DNA of 64,000 nt from Stratiolaelaps scimitus (GCA_019614645.1 JABWDB010000037.1:2133501-2197500); one strand, 5' to 3'; shown: positions 25,201 to 38,276, counted from the stretch's first letter. Numbers and translations are program-made. Notes: a model not told the origin generated them from the sequence alone.

Positions 25201-25792
25201 TTTACATGTGTATTTAGTTATGCCGGTATGATTTGTCGAATCGATGTGATGTCCTATGGCTGAACCTCAGCAGTGTTGTTTCTGCCGGCAGTGGGGTTTC
25301 TTCGGCGTCGGGGTGTCAAGAGCAAATTATTTTTGTTGTTCGCTTGTACGATTCAAGCCAATCGCTGATGAAATTTGACGTTTACAATAGAACGTAGTGC
25401 CTGAAGAAAGATTTGGATTTCTGCTCCGCATTTGAAGCGTTTCCCAGATCGCCTTGTTCTGCTAGATATTGTTGTGGTGACGCTTAACGAATTCTATAAT
25501 ATCATACTAGTAGTAATCTGGTGATTTGTGAACATGGTTTCTATTGCTGTACAGCCTATATTTCGTGTCGAAAACACAATAGAGATTTCTTGATCAATTA
25601 TTCCTGCTTTGAGACACCTTAGCTCCTTAATAATTCGAGACTCTCCAGCAGGAACAAATAGAATTTCGAATCTAACCTCATCGGACGTGTTTTCAAACTT
25701 CATTGAGGATCGGTGACAAACTGCTATCACAGTGGGATTATGGGCACACTTCTGCTTGGTCAGAAGCGACGACTCGCGTAGCCTTGTTCGCT

Positions 25793-25794
<2 letters not shown>

Positions 25795-25869
<75 letters not shown>

Positions 25870-25972
25870 CGTCCTTTCTCTTTTCCTTTCTTCCTTTCTC
25901 TCTTTCCTTCGTCCTTTCCCTCTTCCTTTCTCTCTTTCTTTCTTTCTTCCTTTCCCTCTTTCTTTCTTTCTA
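25795..25972. repeat. (CT)34 passing into (CTTT/CCTT)n tract
   Basis: About 69 bases of pure CT are followed by about 110 bases of CTTT, CCTTT and CCTCTT units. The plus strand is almost entirely pyrimidine for ~180 bases. Confidence 0.95.
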
Positions 25973-28900
25973 TATATTATACATACGTGGTGAACGTGAT
26001 GTATCCTTGGCAACTGAGGCCGTGAAGCCGCGCATCAAAGGTTCATCGCTGAAGAGATGAACCATGCCGCCGCTGTCAAGCCGCAACCCCATTGCTTGGC
26101 ATCGAAGTTGACATGACATTGAGGCGCGTAGGGGTGAGACATCGAGGCTTGGACGGTTGGGCCTTAGGGAGGCGAATAAAGGCTAGTGAGTTCCGCCCGG
26201 TCAGAGAGCGACCACCGCGCTAGCAGCGCGTCTAGCCGCCGTGAAATATTGACCATGATCAACACTGCAGCCGCGTGGTGAACGACGACTATGTCACTCC
26301 GTTGCAGGCCGATGTTGTTGACCAGGCCACGTCAGGACAAGGCCGGAGTGCGTTTCAAGCCGACCTCGTCATCTCCGTAGCTGCCTTTGTAGTAGCTCTC
26401 GCTGTGACCTCCCGTGCGCTTGAAGCGCTGCCAACATTGTCACCGTTGCAAGCAGTTGCTGCTGTTGCTTTTGTTGTTGTTGTTGTTGGTGTTGCTAGTG
26501 GTGGCGTTGGCGTTGCCGTGGTCGCCGCACTCATTGTCGTCGTCTGAGAATAGATGCAGGCGAGCCATGCCACCGTGGCAAGGCAGGCCAATGTAGAGAG
26601 CGAGCCCCGATGAATAAGAAGAAGATGGAGACAGCCGCGGCAAGAACAACCACGTTCGCGTCGCGTCCATTGCACAACAAGGCGAAGTAGGGTAGAGCGC
26701 TGGTGGTAGTCGACCAAGCCGCCAGTTGGTCGATCGAACACCAACCGACGTCGACCGGGACGTCAGGGCTGAACAGCACGAGCACAGCCTAGCCTAGGAG
26801 GTCTCTCTTCCCACGAGGAATCGCTAGGTAGTGGTAGGTTAGTTGGTATGTATGGGATGGGAGTACGTGTATGTACAGGCGCATGCGGGAGCAGGCATAG
26901 GCCATGTCATGCAAGGCCGGCGAGGGACTCGGGCCCTCGGCCTAGACACGGGACGAAGCCGGACGCGCGTGGCGCGCGAAGGCGGAAAAGCAGAACTTAT
27001 CACACCCAGACATAAACAGGCAGACATACAGATAGAGAGAGAGAGCGAGGCAAAGCCCGCCCTTTGGACGACACCCACCCACGCACCCACTGTTTGCTAT
27101 GCGTCGCACGTCGTCGCCATGACCATCGCCCGAACCGCCAGGACCAATCCAAAAGGAATGAACAAGCAAGGCATATTGGAAAATGCTATTCCCATGCTGT
27201 CCAGGTTAGGTTAGGCAGTCGATGATTCTCTCTCTCCCTCGGTCTCTCTCTCTCTCTGTCTCGTTCCCTTCGGCTTGGTTCTGTCGAATATAGAAGATCG
27301 ACCCTGCGATTTGCTTTTAATGCTGGGCCCTTTCTCGTGTTTCTCGTGTTTTTCTTCTTTTCCGGAAAGCCGCTTGTCAAATCAACGCTCGAGCAAATTG
27401 CCGACGATAGTAGCAGCCTAGCAGGAAGTTTCGGAGGATAATTGAATTTTTAACGTTGCTAAACTTATCACAAGGAATAAAGTGCAAACAGGATGTTTAA
27501 CGCGCTCAAGAACAAGAAATCAAGACACATGAAATGTGTGTTGATGATCGAGAGTATCTGTGAATCTATCGTGTGACGATTACGTCGCATGTGTTCGTTC
27601 AGAGAGCGTCAACAACTCGGTACTTCGCTCGGCCAACATGAATCACAATGAGAGAAAATGTTGTTTTGTTCTTTGGGAGCCTGCCGGACATTGCTGCCTC
27701 CTGTGCATCCCACTAAGGACGGAAGAGCTATGGCGAGCTAGCATGAAAAACCCACCATGCTGTCAGCTTCGCCCGTACCGCCCGAACGAACCAGCTGCGT
27801 CTGGCTGGTCGACGAGATGTATACAGAGCTTGTATCAGTTGTATTTTTTTGCGGAAGAATTTATGCCGTCCAATCAGAGGAAAAAGGGTTGGCATATCAT
27901 CGTCAAGCTACAACGAATAGAATTCGGAAATAGATGTATTTGCCATTGGTCGCATGCATACGGTCGCCAGCACCGCCACCACCATCACCACCCGCTGTCA
28001 TCGTCTTCGTCTGGCTATATCGATTCCGATAGCATTTTCCTAGCGACGCCCTTGAATAACAGATATCGATCTGCTCATTCTGCCGCTGTATATTCCTGTG
28101 TCGGAGCGTCGAAACGAATCACGCGTCGTTGATTGGAATGAGGATTTGTGGCTCTTCGTCTTCCACTTTCTCTAGGGCTGGCGGGACGAAGGAATCGGCC
28201 GGAGTTCGTCGGCCGATTCCGCCCGGTGACTGTTTCTGTTTCGGCACCCCACACCCCCCCGCGGCTACCCCCCCCGCCCGCCCGCGGACCCCCAGCCATC
28301 ACTTCTCGCCCCCGTTCGTTCTAACACCTCCTCCTCGTCCCTCAGCTCGGCCTGTTCTACCCGTGGCGTTGATCCGTCCATCCGCCCGTCGAAGCGTTCC
28401 ACACCGTCTTTGTCCTCGTCACTCTCTTCGATTTCGAGATCGTCGATGACAGCAACAACAACAACACCAACAGCAGCAGCAGCAACAACAACACCAACAG
28501 CAGCAGCAGCAACAACAGCAGCAGCAGGGGCGGCGACGACGACGACCACGAGGACGAACTGAATATAGCTGAATCTCCTTGTTCCCCTTCTGAGCCTCTG
28601 AGCTCCACCCGGTTTCAATCGGATCTGCACATTGGCTGGCTGGCTGCCTGCCTGTCCCAGATCGAGCGGGCCTGTTCGCTTGATCGGCCCATTTGCATTT
28701 CTGATTATCCGTCTTCATTTCCACGCGTGGGCGCGTCCAATGAGAAAAATGCCCTGAACAAACCCCCTACCCCCCACCGCCACATCAAGACACCCCCCTA
28801 CCCCCCAACCGAGCCCGAAGCAGGCGTCCATCTATGACTGGAGTTGTTCCCAGTTTATAGTCCACTGACAGCGAAGTTTCATGATAAATCGTCAAGCCCA

Positions 28901-31900
28901 ACTGGAGAGCTGAGACTGAGAGCCGCAGATACACATGATTCGCCACGGGACTGCGTCATGATGAGGTTCTAAGCTTCAACACAACTGCTGAACAACGAAT
29001 GGGGAGATGTGCGAACCCGGCTGAAAAGTGACGTAAAATTAGCTGGAATCGGTCTTCCTTGGGTCAATTTCTCACTTCCAATTAACAGGTTCATTGAATC
29101 ACAATATTTCGCATACGTTCGCAAGGTGGTGTTCGACATCTGTGTTCATCACCCAAGCAGAGGCACCCAATCACCTCTCTCAAGGTTTTGTCATTGTAGG
29201 CCCTAATAACCGAGTCCAATAGATGGAGGAAGGACAACAAGAGTACTTCAAAACAACCTGATGCACGATGCAGCTAGTCAGAATAGGAGACCTGACAGAT
29301 TTATACAGCTTCGGGCTTCAATCGATCTCAAACGTCGTTGATAACATGTGTGTGTTGATCAACTATAGATTACTCCACCACCACAATAGTCTAGGTGGAG
29401 TGACTGTGTGTGTGTGTGTGATACCGCGATTCTTACAGCGTGTCCCTTACCAATATACCAAGACCGATTAATAATAATAAAAAGAGGACACGCTAACGAA
29501 ACCCTCAAGATCAGAGGGTACGAAAGTTCAATACGGTAGCAGCTGACGCAACCAAAGCTTCCTTAGTGATCCCTCGAACAGCCCAACTGGCAAAACGTAT
29601 CATAGATCAGGACAAGACTTCACATGCATCAATAGTCGTACAATACGCACATGTCAACAATGCAACAGATAACGTTATATACGATGTAACCTAACATGCG
29701 GCTGTGTCTCTTAATCTGTACAAACAAGCTTCTTGAGTTCCTCCACGGTTCACCTGAACTGCTCTCTCTCTCTCTCACTCACTCTGGAGCATAAAGACTG
29801 TCCGTTTACACTACATATGATATCGTTCCCGCGTCCTAGGGGCAGCTATAGCTTCGGGAAATCAACTAGAGAGAAGGATTTGAGCTCTTTCTCTATTCTC
29901 CGCTGAGAAACACCGCTCGGCTGATGAAACAGTGCATATCGCATGATGAACAGTAGATGACAGTAGATCACTGCTGCCTTCCAGCGTTCTACCGCATTCT
30001 ACTGTCACATCTAGTAGACATTCGGCGTACGCTCAAATACGACGCCGCCGCCGCTTCCCCTTTTCCCGAATGACTCTGTCTCCTCTCGGTCTCCTTCCTA
30101 GATATTATTGCATTTACGATGTACTTACCATATATGACTTTTCCATCATCTCCATCTCGGTCGTCCCCTCGAACAAAACAAACGGGGGTACTATCAATCC
30201 GTCAGTTCTGCCCGACGATCGCTCCCATAAAAACGCCGCCGCAAATGCAAATCAATTATCGACCCCCCGCCCCCCCTGTGCTTGCACAGCAGCACCCCAC
30301 GACGTCCAACCCCCCTTATCCCGTACCTAACCCGTGGCAACCGTCGTTCTCGATATTTATCCATTGTGCTCGTCGTAGTCGTACGAGAGCAGCTGCCGAG
30401 CGCAGAGAGAACAGAAGATGGCGGAACACAAGGGCGCGCCCATTTACCGACGAATACCACTCGCACCGATGTCCCCGCACCCCCCAGCTACCTCCCCGGC
30501 TACCTACCTATACCTAGGCTAGGTAGCTATTATGGCTTGGGGGGAGCTTCAGCGGGCATCGCAGCTAATTAGCCCAGTCTCATGTTCTGGCTCTCCCCAC
30601 TCATCCCGGACACATTAAACAAAAGTTGTTCGATTTGATATCTACCGCCGAAGGGCAATGGGCTAATTTGATTATGCGTGGTACGTCATGTACCGCTCTT
30701 TTAGCTGCCAGCCCCACCTACCCCAGACCTTGTCGTTTCTTGCTCCTTCATCGTTAGCCGCTTCGTCGACGAGTAGATTCAGCCATTGCCGAGCTACCGT
30801 TCCTTTCGTTCTACATATATATATATATATACCCATCTACACATCTACTTGTCTCCTTATCTATATTTGTGCGTCGTTTGTTTCTACTGCCTGCAAACCT
30901 GACAAGGTAGGTTTGCCGTCGGCCACCTAATATACCTGCCTAATATCTTTATATTTTTACTTGTTTCATTGACGTCGCTATCGCCGCCATAATTTCAAAT
31001 AGTCTCTTTGCCTAGTGTTCTTCGGTCACCGCTCCGTTTTGCTTGTTCATTGCTTCGCATCATTTTCTCTTGTCTACTGTCATCAACCTTTAACTTACGA
31101 TTCACTATTGATTCTGTTCCACATACGACCCTCGGATTCATCGATTCCCTCAACCTCAACCTGTCCCTCGAAATGTCACCCGCCCCCTAGATCGTAATTG
31201 AGGTGAAGCCGAGTTCATTATTTTAGGTTGAACCGGCAGCGTTTGCAGCCAATTAGCCAGCAATTCGAGTCTCGATGGCAGACAGCCAACGTCGAAACGA
31301 ATGCGATCGTATCTTGGTTTAGAGATAACCGACGTTTGCAGGGATGTTTCCAAGTGCAGCTTGGCCACGGATACGGCTAGAGCACATCTACCGAAACTCC
31401 GCGAAACCATTAGTGCAGCCGTACCTAGAAGTTCGTTATCACTGTGAGGGATCAGGGGACATCTAATATTTTCTTTGTTGTCTCATTTATTTTCACTTGG
31501 TTGAGCCTCTGCTCACCGTTCATTGGTCCCTATTCACACTCACTTCGCCGCTATGCTTAGCATCGTTTTTCATTCCTGTCTTACTCGACTTTGGAAAGAA
31601 AAGTCCCCTGCGAAGCTTAGCTGAAGCTTGGAGCATGGCTCCGAGGTTTCGTCATATTTGCAAAGCAAGTTCCACGCGTTTTGCAACACAAAAAAGAAGT
31701 TAATGGATCCTCTGCCACGCGGGGCGCCATATCGTGTTACATGTATGTTTGCGCGGACACACATACGTTCTCGACATACGAAACTCAAGTCGCTGGGCGT
31801 GAATGGGATGTGTGTGCTAAATATTCAACGAATGTATACGAAGTATAAATAGAATAATTTTACACTACACCGTCATTAACATGGCGTCCTAAAGTATCTG

Positions 31901-32780
31901 TCCGCTCTAATCATTCTCATCTGTGATTGGTGAATAGATAAATCTCAGAATCGAATTTGCTTTTATGATGATCATACGTTCTGCATTCGCTCGCATAAAA
32001 TTGATAGCGGCCTGCTGCTTCAAATTCTTTCATACAAAAATATTCTTAATGGTGCCTTGACCAGGATACTCGTCGATCGTGAATCGTGCATATGACACGT
32101 ATGATCGTTCACATCGTGCATATCAGGCAGCCATTTCGTATTCGTGATAATCGCGACGTGTGCAGGACACATTCGCCTCGATGAGTTCGCAATTAGTTGT
32201 GCGTCCAAGCTGGTGAACAGTGCAGTGCGTCTAACAGCGTCTCGAAGAGGAACTGAGTGGTGTCGGTTCCCTCGCAAATGAACATAGGATTGTGCGTGGG
32301 TCCTCCCGCAAACTGCGATTCCAACCAAGGCTCACATGAAACAAGTCATGTCTACGGCCGACACCGAACAACAGACCGACACGGAGCCGAAATATCGGTG
32401 CCCTCTCAACTACTTTGTACAGCTGCACAGAGCGACTCGAAGTAAGCTTAGGGAGCTCTCCAAAGGAGAGAGGATCCATGAGCCAATTGGGGGTTGGGAC
32501 GATGACAAAAGATCAGTGACCTACTTAAAAAAAAACGTAAAAAGGTATGCTGCTCAAATACAAGACTTGGATGACTGCCTACCCCGCCTTCCTAGTGAGG
32601 ACCACGGCTCAAACGAGGTCCTTAACCGAAGTCCTTAGACGAAGAGGCTAAGATACACCAATGCATCAATAGTGCACAAAGGCTCTTCAATGAGTAGCCA
32701 GTTCCACAAGGCGGCTCGCGTCCCGGTCCGATACTGTATTTCCTTCTCTCTCTCTCCTCTCTCTCTATCTCTCTACTGTA
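25973..32780. other. unassigned DNA
   Basis: No gene is recognised. The contents are a (TTG)n run (26461-26490), a TTAGG-like doublet near 27205 (too short to be telomeric), a CT block (27226-27260), a higher-order CAA/CAG array (28451-28527), and C-rich runs near 28255 and 30265. A 190-codon mixed-composition frame on the plus strand (27560-28132) has no recognisable domain and no flanking splice or promoter evidence. A frame at 32336-32638 is protein-like and lies just upstream of the BEL/Pao remnant, but I cannot assign it to that element. Confidence 0.45.
28451..28527. repeat. higher-order CAA/CAG array, 27-bp period
   Basis: Blocks of CAA and CAG alternate. The segment starting accaacagcag recurs at 28466 and 28493, giving a 27-bp higher-order unit. 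Confidence 0.85.
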
Positions 32781-32789
32781 TGATGCTAT

Positions 32790-34260
32790 GCTGTGCCGGA
32801 GGCGACACCGGTCACAGCAACGACTTTGGGATCATCGTGTTTCCAAGCTTGAGTTTCATTCTGTTCTGTGACGCATACCCTGGGGTACAATATTGGCGCT
32901 GCAGACGACTACCTGTCTCTAGGACGTCTGCGTAATCGGATAGACCTTGATATTCAATGATGCGAGCCAGGCAGTCAAGGAATCTCTTTACCAACTAAGG
33001 TGCTGGTCAACTACGAAACCACTGACGAAAAATGACGATGCGGTGGCTTGGACCGTGGTGAAGTGGTATCCAACGTATTCGCTCGAAATATTATATTACA
33101 TGTTTTTGACTTGACTGCTTAGGGGTCGACAACTCGATCAACTGCTCAGAAGGTATCGAGCACAGAGTTCTCTAATAGGCACTAATGGTACGTGTGATTG
33201 ATGCGGTACATATTGGCGAACGTTGAATCTGGCCTGACTGCATTTTTCGGCGATCGAGGCCTATTGAGAGCGAAGACTCACCTGACACAAAGTTTAGCGG
33301 TGACAAGAAAAAACCCGATAAATCTCCCAGGCCATTCACGGACGTCCGCTCTACTTTTCGTAAATTCCCGCCAAATCAATGCTCATCTTTGTGTGAGTAT
33401 ACTCCTGCGTACGCTTAGGCGCCAGTATTGAACCACCTGCGGTCACCACCATCAAATATTTTCCTGAAAGTACTTGAAAGTAGTTGCGTCGTATGCCATA
33501 AACGCCATGAGCCTGCTGAAAATAACGTCCAAGACCTACCACCTCAACAAACGGAGTCTGATGTAACACCAGAGCTACAGCAAGCCCCGATTTCTGCGGG
33601 GCCTTTGACTGTCGATTCTATATTCAACTACGCCCGCAATCCGGTGGTGTAACTCCTCAGTCAGAGCCGAGTCCAGTGGACATTCAATTGCCCGCTCGTC
33701 CACTGGCGTGACGACCTCTTCAAACCCGACCTGTGGACATTTTCAAGATGGTGCTCATCAAGGCGCTTGGTGGCAATCCTATGGGAGGAGGGACCATCCA
33801 CGATCCAATGTGAATTCGCGAGCGAAGCAACATTGCTCAACATTACGTTCGTGTTTCATGAAAGGTGGGTCTCTCCGAAACCTACTCAATATGCAATGGC
33901 CGGGCCCGATACACCAGGTCCAGACAGCCGTGTACGGGATGATTATCACAACAGAATACAGACCCCGGATCGCTCTGATTAGGCGGACCGATTAGTTTGA
34001 CACACTGACGAAGCGTTGTAAACTGGATACATTGCGCTCCATGCGCTCAGTGAATATGGACAGGTCTGGTCGGCCGTGAACTATTAGCATTGACAGCGAG
34101 GCCTGGCTCGCGATGACAAGCTACCGCGGATCAAATGGGACGAAGTTCGATTGACTGACGTGCAGAGCGGACGCGATGGTGTTGTACGGACATACGATGT
34201 CCGCTCGAACGCGGACACATCACTCAGAGAGCGATATAAATCCGATTGAGGCTATAGAAT
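32790..34260 (+). mobile_element. decayed BEL/Pao LTR-retrotransposon pol fragment
   Basis: Several BEL/Pao pol landmarks occur in order on the plus strand, in shifting frames. An RNase H-like LFCDA motif lies at about 32861-32875. An integrase N-terminal zinc region follows, with GLLRAKTHL and NPINLP at about 33255-33330, H-x3-H-like INAHLCV and LLRTLRRQY ending at 33431, then CVVC at 33482-33493 in another frame. The C-terminal domain that follows the BEL integrase (DUF5641-like) lies at 34090-34249 as RDDKLPRIKW and GRDGVVRTYDVRS. Stops, frameshifts and a short RNase H-to-integrase distance show it is dead and internally deleted. No LTRs were found. Confidence 0.75.
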
Positions 34261-34360
34261 CATCAGACGATATATTATACGAAATATGAAATTTGACCCT
34301 GTTCCATGGGTGAGCTGTAGGATCTTCCGTAAATCCATGAGTCACTTATATATATATTAT

Positions 34361-34466
34361 TTATTGTAAATTAGCAGAGTGCTCTTATTTCATATGATCA
34401 AACTTCTGAACTATATATATATATATATATATATATTATTTTTTCCTATGGCTTCCAAAGGGGTCC
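34361..34466 (-). repeat. dispersed repeat R1, inverted copy
   Basis: This is the reverse complement of 41069-41163, near-identical outside an expanded internal TA tract (34412-34436). It runs from ttgtaaattagcagagtgct through catatgatcaaacttctgaa to ctatggcttccaaaggggtc. Confidence 0.9.
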
Positions 34467-34470
34467 AAAG

Positions 34471-34492
34471 TATATATATATATATATATATA
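34471..34492. repeat. (TA)11 microsatellite
   Basis: Pure TA tract just outside repeat R1. Confidence 0.95.
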
Positions 34493-35686
34493 CACTTATT
34501 GCACATCTATATACACCTTGACGCTACAATTTAGTTTATTATAAAATTATAAATGATTCTCATTACTAACACATGTGAGATGGCGTCTGCTCTCATGAAA
34601 TAATTATATTAAAAGGCTCTTTCTGTCTGTTTCGTGCTTACTAACAATGTCGCGAACGAAGTCTAATCGAACCTCGAAACAGCCCGACCGCAAAACGATA
34701 ATACTCCCGCCTTATTATAGATAGCGGAAGCAGCTTTGCCGCGGATTCTGTTCGCTCTTGATTTTTGCGCCGTCAATGGGCTTGTTTTTTCAGAAGAGGG
34801 CTATTGCACAGTGTGCAGTCGGATCTAGCAGCAGAAAAAAAATACCGGTGTGGGAGGACACACCGCGTTCGTCGAAGTTCTAGCAGTGGCAAAGCCATCC
34901 GGAGCTCATCGGAAAATACGGAAGATGAGGAAGTGGAGAGGGAATCTGGAATGGAATTTCTCTACGTCAAAGGGAAGGCAGCGAAAATCCCAGGAAGAAG
35001 AAACCCCCCGCACCCCAACCCCTCCAGAGCCCCCCCCCCTCTCCCCCCAGCGATCCGACTTTGATCGCAAGCCCGCCCGTGGCCTTATTCTTTATAAATC
35101 GTGAGGTCGATAAAGGAACTGATGATTGGGATTGGGCAGTCATCACGGCTACCGGTCCGAGCTCAATAGGTCTGTCTCTATCGGCCGTCAGCAGCGTCCG
35201 TAGAGTTCAGTTTTTCCAATTTGCTTTTCGATAGAAGAAGCCATCATCCCATGGGTCGGGATTCCCTTTGTTTCTCTCTATACGTGACGATATACGCGGT
35301 CGCACCGAGCTCCAAACCGGGACATTCAACCAGATTTGCTAGAAACGTGCTAATTTTTACGAGTCATTTATGAGCATAAAGTTGACGCTTTTACTCCGTA
35401 GAAATGCTTCCATATACCGTAACAATATTTTGCATTAGCAGCAAAACGCTCAATCGTATTACGCTTTGCATTGTTGTCCACAGTTCGCCATTTTGTCGCT
35501 GCAACTGTATTTCGCTCATCTTTTGTCGAGTAGTACAGTTTTTGCCATTCTTGAGATACATTCATATTCGGTGCTAGCACGAAGCATTGTCCAAGGGACG
35601 CTACATAAACAGGAGATAATACGGCTGTATATGACGATCACAACGGGCCGGCGGAATAGCCGCCCGTGAATGACTGGATACAACCT

Positions 35687-35726
35687 TCCAACAACGTGTG
35701 GATGATTTGCAATTCGCTGTTGGAAG
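35687..35726. repeat. 9-bp stem hairpin flanked by direct repeats
   Basis: Arms cttccaaca (35687-35695) and tgttggaag (35718-35726) are exact complements. The decamer ggatacaacc occurs on both sides of the unit, near 35679 and 35733. Confidence 0.8.
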
Positions 35727-35749
35727 ACGTCAGTGGATACAACCCTAGG

Positions 35750-35773
35750 GGTGTTCAACAATTGTTGAACACC
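35750..35773. repeat. perfect 24-bp palindrome
   Basis: Half-site ggtgttcaacaa is followed directly by its reverse complement, with no spacer. Confidence 0.95.
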
Positions 35774-38207
35774 ACTCTCTGCGTCATTCGCAATAGATTG
35801 GCATTGGCGTCTTTGACATCTCTGCCACGTTTCCATTGTGCCGTGGTGCGGCCATCGTTGGGCACAGAGCGTTCCTCCCCCATGGATGCGCTTGCGCGCT
35901 GCTATACCGCCGTATGTATTAGCCATCTCTATCTCTCTCTTCTCTCTCGGCCCTCTCTCTCTTGGTGCTGTTCGAGGCGAGCAGCTTCGGACAAGTCACC
36001 CCTGCCGCAGCCGAACCCCATGGACGAGCCCCATCGTGGGGTTTGTCAAGAGAGGGCGTACAACGCACAGACAGACGAAGCAAGGAACAACTCGTGGACC
36101 CCAGGGGAAGCGTTGGAACGAGCTGGTCCCGTGGCCGTTTGCGTGTCTCCTTCGAACTCTGCGGACAGATAAAAGAACATTTTATACGATACATAGAACG
36201 TGATGCTCGATTCCTTCGGCCGGGGAAGAGCGGCCGTTTCGGCCGGCGAGGAGCCACGAGTCCACGGGTCCAGACGTCGCGTGAAGGCTTCAGCCGGACG
36301 CGGTATTGAGCAGGGAGAGAGAGAGAGAGAGAGCGGGAGCAATAGACGAAGCACGCACCGAAGACCGGCAGGTAGGACGGAAATCACTCTAAGGTCAAAG
36401 AGGTCGTTCAGGAAAAAAGGGAGGGCGTTTGATGCTGCTGCTGGATGCTCTGGTCGACGAACTGCTGAACAGTGGGCGCACAAGAACAACCCAGAAGCCG
36501 ACGGAAGCTGTCTGCCTCTGGGCGGCCGATCTTGAGGCCCTCAACCCCCACCAAGGCCCAAGCCACCCCCGACTTCGTGCGCCTTTCCAAGCGGACGGTG
36601 TATTGAAAAAGTTCGGATAGGCCCTCGCTCTCTCTGTCTCTCCTTCTAGTCTCCCTCCCTCCTGCCGCTGAGTGCCTGCTTACCCTTGAGCAAGACAGCG
36701 GGGGCAGTCCACAGGCACCGACTCTGCTGGTGTAACAAGAAATACATATAAGATAAGAAAAGGACAAGCTACCTAAAGTCAGTTGGCTTCAAAGAGCGGA
36801 TATTAGAAATATCTCAGGTGTACCCAGTCTTGTGCTAAGGCCGCCTCAGTCCCCTACATACTTCCCAATAGCTCAGTGCCTTAAGAGCGTTTGTTCGAAT
36901 TGCCCATGGCGATGCTGATGACTCAAGCGGACGAGTGGGTCGTAAGGTCGACAAAATGACCAGGGGGCCAAGTAAGGCGGAAATGTCATAGAGAGACAGA
37001 GAGAGAGAGAGATATTGGTGCATTCATTACCCTGCATCGTTTCTATTATACCGCTATGGAATCTAGAGCATCGAGCAGGGCATTTTCAATTTTTCAATTG
37101 ATCCATTGATGCATCAATACACTGCAATTCGACTTTGGGTCCACTCTTCCGAATGAAGTCGGGCTGAGGTGGCCGAGGTATATATGCATATATATAATAT
37201 ACATATATATTATATATGTTTTGTTTGTTTAACCCGAAGTTTGGACATTTCAGAACACTTACTAAATATTCTGTTATTTGTCAGAGCCGCATGACATTGC
37301 CATGTTAAAGGCATACGTAGACCATAGCTACGTCACATAGTTCTACGATATTATAACCGTCATTGTAACTGGCGTTGACGAGCAATCTATTCATGTAAAC
37401 ACTTCAATTTCGTTATCCATGTCCGTGTTCAGGCTTAAATCATATTCATTGATTGTACAACTAGGATTCCATCTAAACACAGCAAGTGCCTCAAAATACA
37501 GGATGTACAATAATAATTCTAAAAGTATAATTCCTTAATACAATATCAAGTTCAGCGTAACGCTCTTCGATGTAGATTGTACCGAATGCGCAGCGCTATC
37601 AGCTCTACAATTATATGGACAGTTAATTCGTCAATAAAAAATAAAAGGTATACTTCAACTTAGTTGAGAAGACGAATAGTTCTGAAGGCAAAGGAGGGGA
37701 AACTCCCTTCACATTATTTATATAGCCTTCGCCCGCACCACCCTGCCCCCTTTTGCAGACTTTTGTCGACTTTCAGCTGTTGTTAAGTAGTGAAAGCTGC
37801 CAAGGTCGCCCACAAATTGAGGGTGGGCAAGACCTTGGCCGGTGTTCTTATGGAGGAGCCTCTCAGTCGGCGACTCGAGGCGCGAGCTGCAAGTCAGAGG
37901 TGCAGTGGCGAGCTGTCTGGCGGCCTTCAGCTCAAAAACTTCAGCTTTGGCAGTCGTTCTTCCTCTCTCTCTCTCTTCTTCGGCTGAGCGGACGGGCTTT
38001 CGGTCAGGAACGTACGTACGAATGAACGAACTTGCACCGAGGATCGAGTCCAGCTTGGCGGAGGTGAACCGGGAGCACGCGGAGCGGGGAGGGATAGAGT
38101 GGAAGAGAACGCCAGAGCTGAAGGTAGTGCGTGAGTGAGAGCGAGAGAGCTTGGCCAACTCTTTGCTTGGTGGTGTTCTCGCTCGATCTAAATCCCCAAT
38201 TACCCAG

Positions 38208-38276
38208 GCTTGAAGCTTGAGGTTCACTCGGGTACGGCCATGTCTAGCCAGGAATCATCAGCAGTGGACTCACCAG
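38208..38276 (+). CDS. candidate 69-nt exon
   Basis: A tract ending ccccaattacccag precedes 69 nt that end caccag before gtgaag, a moderate donor. Only one of the three frames is open. It runs from LKLEVHSGTAM to SQESSAVDSPG, a Ser/Glu-rich, non-repetitive peptide, and ends 12 bases before an in-frame region closing at TAG. An ATG in acceptable context (cggccatgt, 38240-38242) lies inside, so it could also be a first coding exon starting there. No homologue is recognised. The acceptor tract is only moderately pyrimidine-rich, and a 69-nt open frame by itself is not rare. Confidence 0.2.

Noticed and set aside
27203..27216. TTAGG-type telomere repeat
   Set aside because: Only two units are present, too few to indicate telomeric DNA.
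27560..28132. 190-codon plus frame of mixed composition
   Set aside because: It looks less repetitive than most, but I recognise no domain and see no start, splice or conservation evidence.
4160..29935. CTGATGA motifs (for example near 4171 and 29921) as hammerhead ribozyme cores
   Set aside because: None is followed by a stem and the required GAAA segment.
30120..30260. Donor-like atatg|gtaagt on the minus strand with an open frame upstream
   Set aside because: The only pyrimidine-rich tract ends in GAG, a poor acceptor, and the frame shows no recognisable peptide.
34195..34262. DINPIE reading in an alternative frame, resembling the Tc1/mariner 'DLNPIE' motif
   Set aside because: The neighbouring frame matches the BEL/Pao C-terminal domain over a longer stretch and in correct order with the other pol motifs; the short mariner-like match is likely chance.
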